Of a stretch of 64,000 bases of DNA, positions 61,031 to 64,000 are shown piece after piece; the stretch's first letter is position 1, and each line of letters opens with the position of its first letter. Below the pieces are notes generated by a model. That model worked only from the letters and a program-made list of their open reading frames with translations, had not been told where the DNA came from and did not search any database. The position numbers and the translations under genes were made by a program. The DNA comes from Sphagnum magellanicum (Eukaryota > Streptophyta > Sphagnopsida > Sphagnales > Sphagnaceae), in contig CM038910.1 in the NCBI GenBank assembly GCA_021904315.1, forward strand, positions 5,642,001 through 5,706,000, in the 5' to 3' direction.

Positions 61031-63290
61031 TGGCATTTGTGACTTGTCCCAATGCTGGGCTGGAGCTGGGGCCGGATTTTTGGAATTTTTGGCCTCCACT
61101 GGTTATATGTATTTGTACCTGGTGTGATGTCTGGTGGGGGTTTGGTTCAGAATCTAAGGGTCACTTTAGACAAGGGTCCAAGGAGCAGGGTTCAATGAAA
61201 TCAAGCATTCTTATTAGTCAAGAGCCTTAAATTGGTCGCAAGGCTTTTAGACATGGGTTCAGGATCAAGACAAATCAAATGGTTATTTAACTTACATGGC
61301 ATCATTTTGAAATCATTTTGGAAGGAAACCCAATTGGTCTGGAACCAAAAAAAGCTGAAAGGAGAACTCATAGTTTGAAGAACAAAAGTGTATGGAAGAG
61401 TTCAAGGTTACTCATTTTTACTTTTATTTTGTTTTTTTTCATTCTTAGTGGAGGTAGACCTGAGGGCTCAAATCACAATCTGAAATTTCAGAGTGCCACT
61501 TGGCGATAGGCACCTTCACAATAATTTGTTTTTCTTGCTATTTTTCTTTTAGAACCTTTGAATTATTGTGACAGTCATTAATTACATTGACAATAAAAAC
61601 ATTCAATAACTTTTTTTTTTTTGGTGTTGTCATAAATACAGTAGGTGGTAGGGGTGGGTTCATTTTTTCTTGTTGACAAATTATAATAAGAGAAGGTTTG
61701 GGTTTGTTTTTTCCTGTTGTCATAAGTACAGTAGATGGTGGGATTTATTTGTGTTTTCTATCACGATGTAATAATTCTTTGACAAAGGATGAGATTTCAA
61801 CGTTTTAGAACTTGCTTGCATGTTGTATAAGTAGCTTGTCCAAAGATTTACAAAAGGATTGCAACAAATTTGAATAATTATTATTGTGTTCATTAAATAG
61901 ATGATAAAAACTTTGAGAATTAAAAATTAAGTTGAAATAACACAAAAAAAAAAAGAAATCCTTTGATTTTGTACATGATTCTTTACATGTACAATGTAAT
62001 GCTCATAGTTGATTTATGTGATGTTTGATTTCATGACTACATGATGGATAGAACAGTGGTGAGTCATCATTATCAAAAATAGTAGTAGTTTTGATTGAAG
62101 TGCCAAAACAAGTGGCAACAAAAGTATAGCAGTGCATTGCAAGTAGCCCAAATTGGTATGTTTCATGAACCAATGGAACAAAACAAACAAACAACCTTCC
62201 TTCATGTATATAGACATTTAAAAAATTCATTTGAACTTTTATTTGCTCATGATTGTTTCAAAGTTTAAATTTTTAAAAAATTAATATGAGATATACCCAC
62301 ATCTAATTAATAAAATCAATAATAGGCAATCCAAATTCCAATGAAGGTTAATTAAATTTTATTGTTTCAATTTCCAAAATCAACCACAATATTAAAACAC
62401 ACATTATTTTAAAAATCATTACACACCTTATAAAATTTTGATTATTTATAAAAACATGAATTGAGATGCCTTTCACCCACTTTGCATTGTTTATTATATT
62501 TATTGAACATCAATTTAAAAAGGTTTTGAAACAAAATTTTATTTTGTTCCTTCTTGACTTTGACCATGCATTGCACATCCAATTTACTTGGTAAAAAAAA
62601 AAAATGATCCAACAATTGAAAGGAGAAAAATATGAATACCCTTCATAAAATTGGGCGTTAGGCCTACCTCCACTCCAAGTCTCAAAAGAGATCAAGTAGT
62701 TTACTTTTGTGGTTCAAATTTGAAAAGCTATGGATTGTGGACATTGTTAAGAGCATACTAATTCACCCATTTTTGACCAATTTTAAAGTTGACATGACTA
62801 ATTTTGTAAATTCTCACATGGTGATTTCTAGAAGAAGTGCATTTTAAGCCTTTGCAAGTGCACAAAATGAAGTTGAATAAGGTGGGGCATAAAGTGAAGT
62901 TACAAAATGTCAATTTTCCCAAGTGGAAGAAAATTTGTATTTATAAAAGATCCTTAAATTAGTTTTCATTCCAAAAAAGAGAGCACCAAAACAAAAGATG
63001 AATGTGATGAAAAATGAAGATAAAGAAGGTGAAAAAAGTGGAAAGAAGATCTTTTATGTGTACTAAGAGTATACAAATAATTTTTAAAAAAAAACTAATG
63101 AAAAAAAAGAAGGAAAAAAAAAAACACCTAAGTTAACGTAATCCTCACATGTTAATCACACATTTTTGATATTGAACACTTGAATTGTACCCCGAGCCTT
63201 TAGACACACTCGTTGTATCATAGAAAAAACATATTTTTTAAAAATGTGAAGAAGGGTCTGATTCAAGGTTCAATTTAGTTCAAACTAGTG
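61031..63290. other. Intergenic DNA, no gene recognised
   Basis: 61158-61405 is homologous to 49918-50160. A weak direct repeat, GTTGTCATAAATACAGTAG then GTTGTCATAAGTACAGTAG, has period 90 at 61626 and 61716. The rest is AT-rich with no frame of note. Confidence 0.55.
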
Positions 63291-63367
63291 GTAACCCTTG
63301 CCTGCAAGGCACAGCACGACACTGAAGGTTAGGGTTTCGAAATTCCCAGTTCCAATTTGGTTCGAGG

Positions 63368-63651
63368 AAATCCCATTTTCCAGGTCCAGTTCTTCAAAAG
63401 AAAAATTGAAATCTGGTTTTGGTTCCTAGTTTTGAAAATCAGACCTGATTCTGGGTAAATAAACTCGGGTCAGCTCCCCGGTTCCAGTCTTGTTTTGTTC
63501 CAGCTCCGGAAATCCCATTTTTCAGGTCCAGTTCTTCAAAAGAAAAATTGAAATCTGGTTTTGGTTCCTAGTTCTGAAAATCAGACCTGATTCTGGGTAA
63601 ATAAACTCGGGTCAGCTCCCCGGTTCCAGTCTTGTTTTGTTCCAGCTCCGG
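63368..63651. repeat. Recent tandem duplication, 2 x 142 bp
   Basis: Unit 1 (63368-63509) and unit 2 (63510-63651) both begin AAATCCCATTTT and run through CAGGTCCAGTTCTTCAAAAG and CTCGGGTCAGCTCCCCGGTT. They differ at only a few bases. The words GGTTCC/CCAGTTC relate this stretch to the degenerate repeats in the hydrolase 5' flanks. Confidence 0.93.
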
Positions 63652-63832
63652 TTCCACACATAAATGAATTGGGAATTCAAAAAATAGTTTGGTTTGGTTT
63701 TGGGTCCAGTTCTTCAAAAATAAGAAATTTCCAATTTTGGTCTTGGAACCAAATTCCAAAACCCAAAGCCAAAAATCAGGCCTAGTTATCAGAAGTGTCA
63801 GAGACACAGACAGACTGACAGACGTAATGAAA

Positions 63833-63993
63833 TGACGTCAGAGAAAAAGGAGCTGCGTACAGAAAGAAAGAAAAATTGTGAAAAAGAAGAAGAAAGAGGG
63901 TACCAAAGAAAAAGGGGCCAGGAATCGAAAGAAGTAAGAGATAAGTAAAAGACAGACAGACGCCCGCACGCAACAAGCGAAATTATATATAAG
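63833..63993 (+). promoter_or_regulatory. Likely promoter at the window edge, plus strand
   Basis: A perfect palindrome TGACGTCA (63833-63840) is a textbook bZIP (TGA/CRE-type) site. It is followed by a purine-rich stretch (63840-63960) and TATATATAAG (63983-63992), a good TATA box. A transcript would start close to or beyond base 64000, so the gene is not visible. Confidence 0.45.
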
Positions 63994-64000
63994 ATTGGTC

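Overview
The window is nuclear DNA from a multicellular eukaryote, most probably a land plant. The evidence is AT-rich intergenic DNA, GT-AG introns, a glyoxalase II of the plant cytosolic type, a FkbM-type methyltransferase with a Golgi-style signal anchor, a plant L1-type LINE, and short MITEs of the CACTA and TAA-target kinds. A seedless plant (moss, liverwort or fern) seems likelier than a flowering plant, but I cannot prove it from the sequence. No bacterial, organellar or viral gene is evident.

Layout. 1-2410: a broken FkbM methyltransferase gene (copy M1). 2.4-11.3 kb: AT-rich DNA with a tandem repeat, a 948-bp terminal-inverted-repeat element and a 140-bp CACTA MITE. 11.35-18.05 kb: a decayed L1-type LINE on the minus strand, interrupted by a CACTA-like element and a solo LTR. 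18-21.8 kb: mostly unrecognised DNA that ends in a chimeric stub of the hydrolase-like gene. 22.8-24.5 kb: a 5'-truncated glyoxalase II pseudogene (A). 26.1-32.8 kb and 36.48-42.1 kb: two tandem copies (X and Y) of a multi-exon gene that joins a SERAC1-like alpha/beta-hydrolase domain to a large C-terminal region I do not recognise. 42.1-48.8 kb: a decayed module with a glyoxalase II remnant (B) and a deleted third hydrolase copy (Z). 50.55-52.94 kb: the intact FkbM methyltransferase gene (M2). 55.35-61.4 kb: a further decayed module with glyoxalase II remnant C and a remnant of the hydrolase 5' flank. 63.3-64.0 kb: a tandem duplication, then a likely promoter pointing out of the window.

The window is a segmental-duplication cluster. 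The repeating module is [glyoxalase II-related DNA]-[about 1.6 kb spacer]-[hydrolase-like gene], seen in four states of decay, and the FkbM gene appears twice. The only fully intact conventional gene is M2. The most unusual object is the X/Y gene family. The nucleophile serine motif of its hydrolase is changed to GHG, the segment that normally carries the catalytic histidine is altered and tripled, and its C-terminal reading frames of about 580-600 codons have stayed open while upstream exons each carry one apparent lesion.

Exon models were drawn by hand from splice consensus, reading phase and comparison between copies. They fit well but have no transcript support.
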